The notes below the pieces were generated by a model. That model ran no database searches. It worked only from the letters and a program-made list of their open reading frames with translations, and was not told the DNA's origin. Source: Candidatus Lloydbacteria bacterium RIFCSPLOWO2_02_FULL_54_12 (GTDB lineage Bacteria; Patescibacteriota; Minisyncoccia; Phycocordibacterales; UBA6899). Taken from it: a stretch of 8,207 bases of DNA. The first letter of the stretch is position 1. The number at the start of each line of letters is the position of its first letter. This document shows positions 1-5,758 of this stretch, piece by piece. The position numbers and the translations under genes were made by a program. The DNA lies in NCBI GenBank assembly GCA_001819095.1, contig MHLS01000013.1, positions 1 through 8,207 on the forward strand, written 5' to 3'.

Positions 1-130
1 GCCTGTTTTTTAGACATATACCTAGAAAATATCTGTTTTATGGCTCAGTGGCAAGGTGAAACATTCAAAACAAACCGGTGATTTTGGGTATTATCCCGCA
101 GTTTTCGCTTAATCCTTTCACCTTTTTACC

Positions 131-166
131 CTTCCTCGCATTGCTTCGGCAATGCGAGGAAGTTTT
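131..166 (+). terminator. Strong rho-independent terminator
   Basis: A perfect 14-bp stem (CTTCCTCGCATTGC at 131-144 with its complement at 149-162) closes a TTCG tetraloop (145-148) and is followed directly by TTTT (163-166). The UUCG-type loop and GC-containing stem make a very stable RNA hairpin. The T run lies only on the plus-strand side, so it should stop transcription arriving from the left and insulate the DGR from the upstream gene. Confidence 0.85.
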
Positions 167-200
167 GTCTCATGTACAATGAGCGTGGCTGTAAAGTTGG

Positions 201-223
201 TTCCGAATTATATAAATTCGGAA
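201..223. repeat. Perfect 9-bp inverted repeat (possible operator or RNA hairpin)
   Basis: TTCCGAATT (201-209) and AATTCGGAA (215-223) are exact reverse complements around the 5-nt spacer ATATA. No T run follows, so it is not a simple terminator. It lies about 180 bp upstream of the template repeat in otherwise featureless DNA. It could be a protein-binding palindrome for template-RNA transcription or a folded 5' part of that RNA. The palindrome is seen directly; the role is unknown. Confidence 0.55.
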
Positions 224-397
224 TGACAATTTGCCAATAACATGAAACTGCCTGTGAATACTTGCGCATAGATCATTCGGTTTCGAACTGATGCGGCACA
301 TTGCCCGTGACTGCGGGACAACACAGAGACCTTGGCAAAATATGGAAGGTAAGGGACACCAGGAGAGCGGTGAAAAGGAAGAGTATGCACAGAAAGG

Positions 398-528
398 GGC
401 TCGCTCGCTTCGGATGGCAACGCGTTGTACGCGAACTGGAATCCGTCGAACGGCAGGTTCAACGTGAACGGCTACAATCGGTCGTACGCGAACTCTGCGA
501 ATGGTCCCCGTCAGAAGTTTCAGCAAAC
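398..528 (+). other. DGR template repeat (TR), approximate borders
   Basis: Non-coding template whose RNA is copied by the DGR reverse transcriptase with adenine-specific errors and moved into a variable repeat of a target gene. In the frame starting at 398 the conceptual peptide includes ALYANWNPSNGRFNVNGYNR (422-481), then SYANSANGPRQ. This Asn/Tyr-rich C-type-lectin-like pattern is typical of TRs. Codons whose A positions would be varied include AAC at 419, 434, 449, 461, 467 and 491, AAT at 440, 476 and 500, and TAC at 428, 473 and 485. An 11-nt direct repeat GTACGCGAACT occurs at 427-437 and 484-494. The frame has a stop at 371-373 and no convincing start, so it is not a gene. It lies on the same strand as the RT. 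Exact borders and the matching variable repeat cannot be set without the target gene. Confidence 0.8.
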
Positions 529-541
529 CTCTCGCTTGATT

Positions 542-942
542 TTATTGAGCGGGAGGTCGTGCGTTTCCCATAAGATACCTGATCCAACTGTTGGTCATCT
601 TTGACGTTTCGACGATGAGTTCGGCAATGCGGAGATATGTTTTTTCGTCAATGATTCGCAGTTCATGTTCGGTGCGGACGAGATGTTTGATCACTTCAAG
701 AGAAATACGTACGCGCTCGAGTGTTGGGAGTTTTTGCACCTTTGGTGCAAATGCCGCACGAATGATGTCGCCCATTGCGTCGAGTGTCACTCCTTCCACA
801 TGCCCGTGTATGCCGAGCTTATCGCTTTTAGGGAGTTTCTTGCCTGCTTGATAAATAGTCGCGTATAATTTTTTTATACCATGAATGATCGTAATATCAC
901 TGGGGTCGCTGGGGGGGGGGGCATCATAGTCGTATTTTTCAT
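542..942 (-). CDS. avd: Avd-like DGR accessory protein (four-helix bundle), start frame interrupted at the C tract
   Basis: Likely accessory variability determinant. In known DGRs Avd forms a positively charged pentameric barrel that binds the reverse transcriptase and template RNA and is needed for mutagenic retrohoming. The conserved frame gives a roughly 115-residue, all-helical, Lys/Arg-rich protein. It begins near DITIIHGIKKLYATIYQAG, with a GKKLPKSDKLGIHG turn, a KLPTLERVRISLEVIKHL helix and a final helix ending in NSWIRYLMGN. That is the usual Avd / four-helix-bundle layout and length. It is encoded opposite to the RT, between RT and TR; the stop is the TTA at 542-544 read in reverse. 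The conserved frame is open back to a TTG at 961 but has no ATG. The only nearby ATG (942-940) is one base out of frame, separated by the 11-C run (921-911), so 12 or 9 C would join it. No Shine-Dalgarno is visible. Function is inferred from family resemblance and context. Confidence 0.82.
840..880 (+). promoter_or_regulatory. Putative RT promoter inside avd, with overlapping palindrome
   Basis: A perfect TATAAT (864-869) follows TTGCCT (840-845) at an 18-nt spacing, and transcription would begin near 876, only a few bases before ATG 881. That suggests a leaderless or near-leaderless RT message, in keeping with the lack of a Shine-Dalgarno. GTATAA (863-868) and TTATAC (874-879) form an inverted repeat across the -10 region. 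These bases also encode avd on the other strand, so chance resemblance is possible. Confidence 0.35.
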
Positions 943-1944
943 GATGTAATAAGTGTAGCAAATCTGCTCGCGGCGTGGAACGAGTTTAAAGGAGGAAAAC
1001 GCAAGAAACGTGAGGTTGCGCTTTTTGAACTCCATCTCGAAAACAACATTTTTCAGTTGCACCGAGAACTTTCGGAAAAGACTTATGTTCACGGGCCATA
1101 CGTAGGTTTTTATGTCTGTGACCCGAAGCGGCGGCATATTCACAAGGCAAGCGTCCGTGACCGGGTCCTCCATCAGGCATTCTTTCGCGTCCTCTACCCG
1201 ATCGTTGATAAGCACTTCATTTTCGATTCTTTTTCATCCCGCGTGGGAAAGGGAACGCATTTCGGTGTGGAGCGCCTCCTGCGTGCGTGCCGCAAGGCAA
1301 GCAGGAACTGGCGCACACCCGCTTTTGCGCTCAAGTGTGATGTGCGAAAATTCTTTGATTCGATTGATCACGGTATCTTACGATCCCTTATTGTAGGAAA
1401 AGTCACTGACCCTAACCTGCTTTTGCTTCTCGACACACTGCTCGCCAGTTTTGTAAAAGTGCCGGGGAAAGGGTTGCCGCTGGGGAATGTCACAAGCCAG
1501 TTATTTGCGAATATGTATCTCAACGAGCTTGATCGGTTTGTCAAACACGAGATCAAAGCAAAATACTATTTTCGCTACTGCGATGATTTTGTGATTCTCC
1601 ATTCCGACCGCACCCTTCTTGAAAACGCACTCGAAGAAATTACCGTTTTTCTTCGTCAAAAACTGTTACTTCAACTCCATCCGCACAAAGTGGAAATACG
1701 GAAGTTGCGTCAAGGGATCGATTTTCTTGGCTACATCGTGCTTCCGCATGCGCTTGTGCTCCGCACCAGTACAAAGAAGCGGATATCGAAGAAGACGACA
1801 GACGCTCGACATGCTTTCGAAAAAGGCAAGATCACTCAAGAAACATTCTCTGCTATTGTCGCCTCGTATCTCGGAGTGTTGTCGCATTGTCGCGGATGCA
1901 TACTCCGAACAATGCTCAAGAAATACGCCAATGATCTAAAGTAA
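881..1944 (+). CDS. DGR reverse transcriptase, start frame interrupted at the G tract
   Basis: RNA-directed DNA polymerase of a diversity-generating retroelement; it copies the TR RNA with A-to-N errors. Visible motifs are YVCDPKRRHIHKASVRDRVLH (about 1114-1176, RT motifs 1-2), the catalytic Asp in LKCDVRKFFDSIDH (1330-1371), LGNVTSQ at 1480-1500 (the hallmark IGxxxSQ motif of DGR RTs in place of the retroviral/intron form), YCDD at 1576-1587 (catalytic Asp pair) and IDFLGYIV (1717-1740). Conserved N-terminal sequence, including IFHDVISVANLLAAWNEFKG, is encoded in frame from about 934, well before the first TTG (1057), so a start at 1057 would truncate the protein. In that frame no ATG, GTG or TTG lies between the stop at 892-894 and 1057. 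ATG 881 begins an open frame that enters the 11-G run (911-921) one base out of register; 12 or 9 G would give an intact protein of about 354 residues. No maturase or endonuclease domain follows. Stop TAA at 1942-1944. Confidence 0.93.
911..921. repeat. 11-G homopolymer shared by the 5' ends of RT and avd
   Basis: Eleven consecutive G on the plus strand (C on the minus strand). Reading plus from ATG 881 enters the tract in one frame while conserved RT coding leaves it in another, needing a net +1 base. Reading minus from ATG 942 shows the same +1 need for avd. Long G/C runs are classical slippage sites for phase variation and also classical places for sequencing error; this sequence alone cannot separate the two. 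Confidence 0.9.
952..960 (-). promoter_or_regulatory. Putative extended -10 element for avd
   Basis: The minus strand reads TGCTACACT, an extended -10 pattern (TG, one base, then TACACT with 4 of 6 consensus positions). It ends 9 nt before the minus-strand ATG at 942. No good -35 hexamer is visible. If real, the avd message would be nearly leaderless, and its promoter lies inside RT coding sequence. Confidence 0.3.
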
Positions 1945-1987
1945 TTCCTAATCCGAGTGCTACTTCACTGGTGCATTTTGTGATCTC

Positions 1988-1996
1988 TGCTATGCT
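1988..1996 (+). promoter_or_regulatory. Putative extended -10 promoter of the desaturase gene
   Basis: TGCTATGCT is an extended -10 form (TG-N-TATGCT) lying 47 nt before the GTG start. No clear -35 is seen, as is usual for extended -10 promoters. Transcription would begin near 2003 and give a leader of about 40 nt containing the ribosome binding site. There is no obvious terminator between RT (ends 1944) and here, so read-through from RT is also possible. Confidence 0.3.
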
Positions 1997-2043
1997 CTTG
2001 AAAGCAAGTTCTTCGTCATTGGTATTGCAAAGAAAGGAAATTC

Positions 2044-2865
2044 GTGGATTTGCTTCTTCCGATTTTCTCGTTCCCGTGGTGGGGATACGCTCTCGTCACA
2101 CTCGCACTGACGCATGTGACCATTGTTTCGGTGACCATTTATCTCCACCGCCATCAAGCACATCGCGCACTCGACCTTCATCCTCTCGCAAGCCACTTTT
2201 TTCGTTTCTGGCTTTGGCTCACGACGGGGATGATCACCAAAGAGTGGACCGCGATCCATCGCAAACACCACGCAAAGTGCGAGACTGCGGAGGACCCGCA
2301 CTCTCCGCAGGTGACGCTACGGAGACTCGAGGGTCCGTGGCGCCGCGCCGTCTTCATGTGGAAGTGGGTGCTCTGGAGCGGAGTCCGTTCTTACGTGCGC
2401 GAGTCCCACATCGCGGAAACACTTGAGCGATACGGGTCCAATACGCCGAACGACTGGGTGGAACGCAGAATCTATGCGCGTCACGCAAAACTCGGCGCCC
2501 TCCTCCTCCTTCCCGCAGTCAATATCGTGTTATTCGGCTGGGTCGGTCTCGCGATCTGGGTGATCCAAATGTTCTGGATCCCTGTATTTGCCGCCGGCAT
2601 CATTAACGGCGTCGGACACGCATGGGGTTACCGCAGTTTCGCGAGCTTTCATCGCATCACCAAGGAAGAGGATGCGTCGCGCAATATCCTTCCGTGGGGT
2701 ATTTTGATCGGCGGCGAGGAGCTCCACAACAACCACCATTGGGTCGAGACGTCCGCGAAGCTCTCGTTTCAGTGGTATGAGTTCGACGTCGGCTGGATGT
2801 ACATCCGCATGTTGGAAATGACGGGTTTGGCGCACAATGTGAAGCGCGCTCAATCGAGGACTTAG
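2044..2865 (+). CDS. Membrane fatty-acid (acyl-CoA type) desaturase
   Basis: Integral-membrane di-iron desaturase predicted to introduce a cis double bond into an acyl chain and so tune membrane fluidity. Of 273 residues, the three His boxes are HRHQAH (35-40, HxxxxH), HRKHH (72-76, HxxHH) and HNNHH (228-232). The extra NGVGH motif (189-192 region) supplies a further metal-ligand pair seen in stearoyl-CoA/Delta-9 desaturases. Hydrophobic segments lie around 11-33, 52-63 and 150-190. The start is GTG, supported by AGAAAGGA (2031-2038) 5 nt upstream; the next Met is residue 63, beyond the first His box. Length is normal for a bacterial DesC-like enzyme without a fused cytochrome b5. No electron donor (ferredoxin, reductase) lies in the window. 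Substrate and regiospecificity cannot be read from sequence. The stop TAG abuts a small inserted element. Confidence 0.9.
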   Translation: MDLLLPIFSFPWWGYALVTLALTHVTIVSVTIYLHRHQAHRALDLHPLASHFFRFWLWLTTGMITKEWTAIHRKHHAKCETAEDPHSPQVTLRRLEGPWRRAVFMWKWVLWSGVRSYVRESHIAETLERYGSNTPNDWVERRIYARHAKLGALLLLPAVNIVLFGWVGLAIWVIQMFWIPVFAAGIINGVGHAWGYRSFASFHRITKEEDASRNILPWGILIGGEELHNNHHWVETSAKLSFQWYEFDVGWMYIRMLEMTGLAHNVKRAQSRT

Positions 2866-2955
2866 GGCCCGTCCACAAATAATGTCATCGTTATTTGTGG
2901 CTACGGTCCCTTGTGCCACGTCCATATTTTGTAGAACTTATTTATGGACGGGGCC
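2865..2955. mobile_element. MITE-like 91-bp element with TTA flanks
   Basis: The ends are an 18-bp imperfect terminal inverted repeat: GGGCCCGTCCACAAATAA (2865-2882) against the reverse complement of 2938-2955, GGCCCCGTCCATAAATAA, 16 of 18 matching. TTA directly flanks both sides (2862-2864 and 2956-2958), like a 3-bp target duplication; some IS5-family groups duplicate TNA. It also has internal hairpins: CCACAAATAA (2873-2882) with TTATTTGTGG (2891-2900), and CGTCCATA (2919-2926) with TATGGACG (2943-2950). It has no coding capacity, so any movement would depend on a transposase elsewhere. Removing the element plus one TTA restores ACT TAG followed at once by the terminator. The alternative is a purely structural RNA repeat. 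Confidence 0.55.
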
Positions 2956-2960
2956 TTAGG

Positions 2961-2982
2961 CCGGGCATTGCCCGGTTTTTTT
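2961..2982 (+). terminator. Rho-independent terminator of the desaturase gene
   Basis: CCGGGC (2961-2966) pairs with GCCCGG (2970-2975) around an ATT loop and is followed by seven T (2976-2982). It is compact but GC-only in the stem. In the predicted ancestral sequence without the 91-bp element it would sit directly after the stop codon. Confidence 0.85.
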
Positions 2983-3012
2983 GTACCATGTGTGTATCGT
3001 CGGATTTGGGTC

Positions 3013-3021
3013 TGCTATACT
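3013..3021 (+). promoter_or_regulatory. Putative extended -10 promoter of the multicopper oxidase gene
   Basis: TGCTATACT is a good extended -10 element (TATACT, 5 of 6 consensus positions) 21 nt before ATG 3043. It follows a terminator, so an independent promoter is expected here. Transcription would begin near 3028 and leave a leader of about 15 nt. No convincing -35 is seen. Confidence 0.4.
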
Positions 3022-3042
3022 GGAAAGAGTTGATGACCGACC

Positions 3043-4617
3043 ATGCATAAAAAAACTCTTTTCTTCATTCTGGCACTCGTTGGGGTATTTGTTGTTTTTA
3101 GTGTCCTCTCGGGCGGGCAAAAGTCTTCCGTGTCCCTGCTTCCGGAGGCGGTTGAAACAGGCGAGGTGCGCCTCAAGAACGGCGACATCTACGAACTTGT
3201 TGCGAGTGCGGTGACCGAGGAGTTGGGCGGCAAGAAGGTCACCATGCTTGCCTACAACGGTTCAGTCCCCGGACCGACGATTCGGGTGGGGGAGGGCGAC
3301 ACCGTCACCATTCGTTTTGTGAACAAGACCGACATGCCGACCTTGCTCCACTCGCACGGTGTGCGGATGGCCAATGAATTCGACGGTACGCACATCGTAC
3401 AACCCGACGTCTTGCCGAGCGAAACATTCGACTACGTCCTTACGTTCACCGACCCCGGCGTCTTTTGGTATCACCCGCATGTGCGCGAGGATCTCCAGCA
3501 GAACATGGGATTGTACGGCAACTTTCTTGTCACGCCGAAGGACGGAACGTATTGGTCGCCCGCCGACCACGAGGAGACACTTTTTCTTTCCGATGTGCTT
3601 ATGGAAGACGGCCACATCGCGCCGTATAGTAAAAAATACAGCACGCATGCGCTCATGGGCCGCTTCGGCAACACGCTTCTGGTGAACGGAAAAACGTCAT
3701 ATACGATCAAAGCCGAGCCGGGCGAAGTCCATCGCCTGTTCGTGACGAATGCGGCGACGGTGCGTCCCTTCGACTTTCGCATTGCCGGAGCACGCATGAA
3801 GTTGGTCGGCGGCGACAACGGCCGTTACGAGAAAGAAACATTCGTCGAAAGTGTTTTGCTCGGTCCGTCTGAACGTGCGGTCATTGACGTCCACTTTTCC
3901 GCCGCGGGTTCTTATCCGCTCGAACATCGCACACCAACGAAGGTCTATACGCTTGGCGAGGTTTCGGTCGCGGGTGATCCCGTCCCCCCGATCGGCCCTT
4001 CCTTTGACGAGTTGCGAACGAGCGTGCAATTGGAAAAAGAGTTCGACAAGCTTCGTGCGTATCTCGTGAAGCCTCCCGAAAAAGTGTTGCGCCTCTTGGT
4101 CACATTCGACATGGCAAAGGTGATGGGCCTCATGACGGGCGGCGGCATGAGCGGGATGTCCTCCGGCGGACATGACCACGGTGGCGGGGGAGCAATGGGG
4201 GGCATGATGGGCACTCCAGTACCTATCGAGTGGGAGGACGACATGGGGGACATGAACACCTACTCGACTTCGGAGACGGTGCGCTGGATCATGCGTGACG
4301 AGGCGACAGGAAAGGAAAACACCGATGTGATCTGGAAACTCAAACTCGGTGATCTCGTCAAGGTGCGCATCGTGAACGACCCGACTTCGATGCATCCGAT
4401 GCAACATCCGATCCACTTCCACGGGAATCGCTTCGTCGTGCTCGCGGTGAACGACGTTTTGAACGACAACATGGTCTGGAAGGATACTGCAATGCTCAAG
4501 ACCGGAGACACGATGGACATCCTGCTCGAGGCGTCCAATCCGGGTAAATGGCTGGCACACTGCCATATTGCCGAGCATATGCACTCTGGTATGATGATAG
4601 AGTATGACATTGAGTAG
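3043..4617 (+). CDS. Extracytoplasmic multicopper oxidase (laccase/CueO-like, three cupredoxin domains)
   Basis: Four-copper oxidase that oxidises a substrate (phenolics, Cu(I) or another metal are common in the family) and reduces O2 to water. Of 524 residues: a hydrophobic N-terminal segment (5-23) with no twin-Arg and no lipobox Cys, so a Sec signal or membrane anchor; copper motifs HSHG (103-106), WYHPH (142-146), HPIHFHG (455-461) and HCHIAEHMHSGM (506-517). T1 ligands are H455, C507, H512 and M517; T2/T3 ligands are the other His. REDLQQNMGLYGNFLV (148-163) is typical of three-domain bacterial MCOs. The first motif has Ser where Trp (HWHG) is usual. A Gly/Met/His-rich stretch (about 356-402) resembles the Met-rich copper-binding insert of CueO. 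The complete T1 set and HCH motif argue against a nitrite reductase. No good Shine-Dalgarno. Physiological substrate unknown; copper or metal detoxification is an inference. Confidence 0.92.
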   Translation: MHKKTLFFILALVGVFVVFSVLSGGQKSSVSLLPEAVETGEVRLKNGDIYELVASAVTEELGGKKVTMLAYNGSVPGPTIRVGEGDTVTIRFVNKTDMPTLLHSHGVRMANEFDGTHIVQPDVLPSETFDYVLTFTDPGVFWYHPHVREDLQQNMGLYGNFLVTPKDGTYWSPADHEETLFLSDVLMEDGHIAPYSKKYSTHALMGRFGNTLLVNGKTSYTIKAEPGEVHRLFVTNAATVRPFDFRIAGARMKLVGGDNGRYEKETFVESVLLGPSERAVIDVHFSAAGSYPLEHRTPTKVYTLGEVSVAGDPVPPIGPSFDELRTSVQLEKEFDKLRAYLVKPPEKVLRLLVTFDMAKVMGLMTGGGMSGMSSGGHDHGGGGAMGGMMGTPVPIEWEDDMGDMNTYSTSETVRWIMRDEATGKENTDVIWKLKLGDLVKVRIVNDPTSMHPMQHPIHFHGNRFVVLAVNDVLNDNMVWKDTAMLKTGDTMDILLEASNPGKWLAHCHIAEHMHSGMMIEYDIE

Positions 4618-4665
4618 CGTGAGGTTTTGTGTTGAAATTATTTAAATAAAAAAGTTTTTTTAAAT
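4618..4665. promoter_or_regulatory. A/T-tract intergenic region before the binding-protein gene
   Basis: A 48-bp gap, extremely AT-rich in its right half. ATTTAAA (4640-4646) plus an A run can fold back on TTTTTTTAAAT (4655-4665) with a bulged T, a weak A/T-only hairpin. TTGAAA (4632-4637) resembles a -35, but no -10 lies at normal spacing. There is no Shine-Dalgarno before the start at 4666. It probably carries the promoter of the sensory cluster; the exact elements are not resolved. Confidence 0.3.
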
Positions 4666-5697
4666 ATGATGAACGGGAAATACACAATGTGGGGAGTGAT
4701 CGTCGTTCTCCTTGTCGGCCTTTTTGTCGGATGGAAATACATGGGGAATCCCCCTTCTGCTCCGTCAGACCCGACCGCTTCCACCGGAGTCTCCGAAAAT
4801 ATGCCCTACGCAGGGAAAAAGGTCATGTACATCGATTCTTACCACGCAGGTTACGACTGGAGCGACGGCGTCACTAGGGGCGTAGAAAAGACGTTCGAGG
4901 GAACTGGTGTCGACCTCAAGATCGTCCGCATGGATACCAAGAACAACCCGGGCGAAGAGTTCAAAAAAGCCGCCGGCCTCAAGGCGAAGACCGAGATCGA
5001 GGCGTTCATGCCCGACGTGCTCATCGTCTCCGACGACAATGCCTTCAAATATGTCGTAGTGGCGTACTACAAGGATGCCACGCTTCCGGTCGTATTTTCC
5101 GGCTTGAACTGGGATGCCGGACTCTATGGTGCGCCGTTTACGAACACGACGGGTATGGTCGAGGTGAGCTTGACGCCGCAGATTATTGACCACTTGAAGG
5201 AGTATGCGAAAGGGACTCGTATCGGTTTCTTGTCCGCGAACAACGAGACGGAACAGAAGAATCTCACCTACTACGAGAAGCTTTTTAGCATCAAGTTCTC
5301 CAAGTCCTATCTGGTGAAGAACATGGCGGAGTGGAAGACTGCGTTCACCAAACTCCAGACGGAAAGTGACGTGTTCATTTTCGAGAACAATGCGGGGATC
5401 AGCGACTGGAATGATGACGAGGCCGAGGCGTATGCGCTCGAGAATTCGAAGGTTCCCGTGGGCACGACGAACCCGTGGACGATGAAAGAGTCACTCCTTG
5501 GTATCACAAAGGTTCCCGACGAGCAGGGAGAGTGGGCGGCGGGTGCTGCGCTCCAGATATTAAGCGGCGTTTCTCCGGGCACTATCCCGCTGGTGAAGAA
5601 CAAGCAGGGCGCGCTCTACGTCAACTTCAAGATCGCCGACGTGCTTGGCATCAAGTTTTCTCCGAGCCTTCTCAAGAATGCCGAAGTGATCAAGTGA
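4666..5697 (+). CDS. Membrane-anchored ABC-type substrate-binding protein, probable sensor partner
   Basis: Extracytoplasmic solute-binding protein of the ABC_sub_bind (TrpX-like, PF04392) type. Of 343 residues: an N-terminal hydrophobic segment (8-23) acting as signal or anchor, a Pro/Ser/Thr linker (about 29-45), then two alpha/beta lobes. The diagnostic motif is VMYIDSYHAGYDWSDGVTRG (53-72), seen in binding proteins and in sensor kinases that carry this domain. DVLIVSDDNAFKYVV (115-129) and PVVFSGLNWD (139-148 region) are further core strands. There is no lipobox Cys. Two ATGs stand in tandem (4666, 4669) without a Shine-Dalgarno, so the exact start is uncertain. No permease or ATPase gene adjoins it; instead a histidine kinase begins 61 bp downstream. 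This suggests ligand sensing rather than transport. The ligand cannot be predicted; the family includes amino-acid (tryptophan, tyrosine) and other small-molecule binders. Confidence 0.85.
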   Translation: MMNGKYTMWGVIVVLLVGLFVGWKYMGNPPSAPSDPTASTGVSENMPYAGKKVMYIDSYHAGYDWSDGVTRGVEKTFEGTGVDLKIVRMDTKNNPGEEFKKAAGLKAKTEIEAFMPDVLIVSDDNAFKYVVVAYYKDATLPVVFSGLNWDAGLYGAPFTNTTGMVEVSLTPQIIDHLKEYAKGTRIGFLSANNETEQKNLTYYEKLFSIKFSKSYLVKNMAEWKTAFTKLQTESDVFIFENNAGISDWNDDEAEAYALENSKVPVGTTNPWTMKESLLGITKVPDEQGEWAAGAALQILSGVSPGTIPLVKNKQGALYVNFKIADVLGIKFSPSLLKNAEVIK

Positions 5698-5758
5698 TCG
5701 TTCACTCTCCTGTTATCGGGACCCCGCGCGTTTTCTCGTCAGCCGATGTTCCAAGCGC

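Larger units (their letters stand above)
1..397. other. Gene-free left flank upstream of the DGR template repeat
   Basis: I see no supportable gene in this AT-rich stretch. Frame 1 is open from the edge to a TGA at 79-81 and frame 3 to a TGA at 57-59, so an upstream gene could end here, but neither short tail is recognisable. The stretch holds a strong terminator (131-166) and a perfect inverted repeat (201-223). The terminator points rightwards, which implies a plus-strand gene ending left of or near the window edge. In many DGRs that position holds the target gene. Any promoter for the template RNA should lie between about 163 and 390, but I could not identify one convincingly. Confidence 0.5.

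Noticed and set aside
1..81. Possible C-terminal tail of an upstream gene in frame 1
   Set aside because: Only 26 codons, unrecognised, and another frame is also open to 57-59; not enough to call a gene.
131..162. Hairpin as the DNA cruciform that some DGRs need just after the variable repeat
   Set aside because: No sequence resembling the TR precedes it, and the T run makes a plain terminator the simpler reading.
270..300. tRNA T-loop-like TTTCGAA
   Set aside because: The flanking bases do not form the 5-bp T stem, and no acceptor or anticodon arm is found around it.
301..573. A 90-codon plus-strand open frame over the template repeat
   Set aside because: It reads the TR out of its peptide-like frame, gives an Arg-rich sequence with no family resemblance, and has no ribosome binding site. 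The TR explains the composition better.
1057..1944. RT starting at TTG 1057
   Set aside because: Conserved RT sequence (NLLAAWNEF...HLENNIFQL) is encoded in frame immediately upstream, so this start would delete a conserved part of the protein.
1945..2043. Terminator between RT and desaturase
   Set aside because: Only a 4-bp hairpin (CTTG-AAAG-CAAG, about 1997-2008) without a T run is present.
3697..4584. A 295-codon minus-strand open frame inside the multicopper oxidase
   Set aside because: It is the antisense shadow of a gene with all catalytic motifs on the plus strand; its His/Val-rich sequence matches no family.
3043..4617. Copper nitrite reductase as an alternative identity
   Set aside because: The HCHIAEHMHSGM motif, HPIHFHG and two N-terminal HxH motifs form the full MCO trinuclear site; nitrite reductases are shorter and lack this set.
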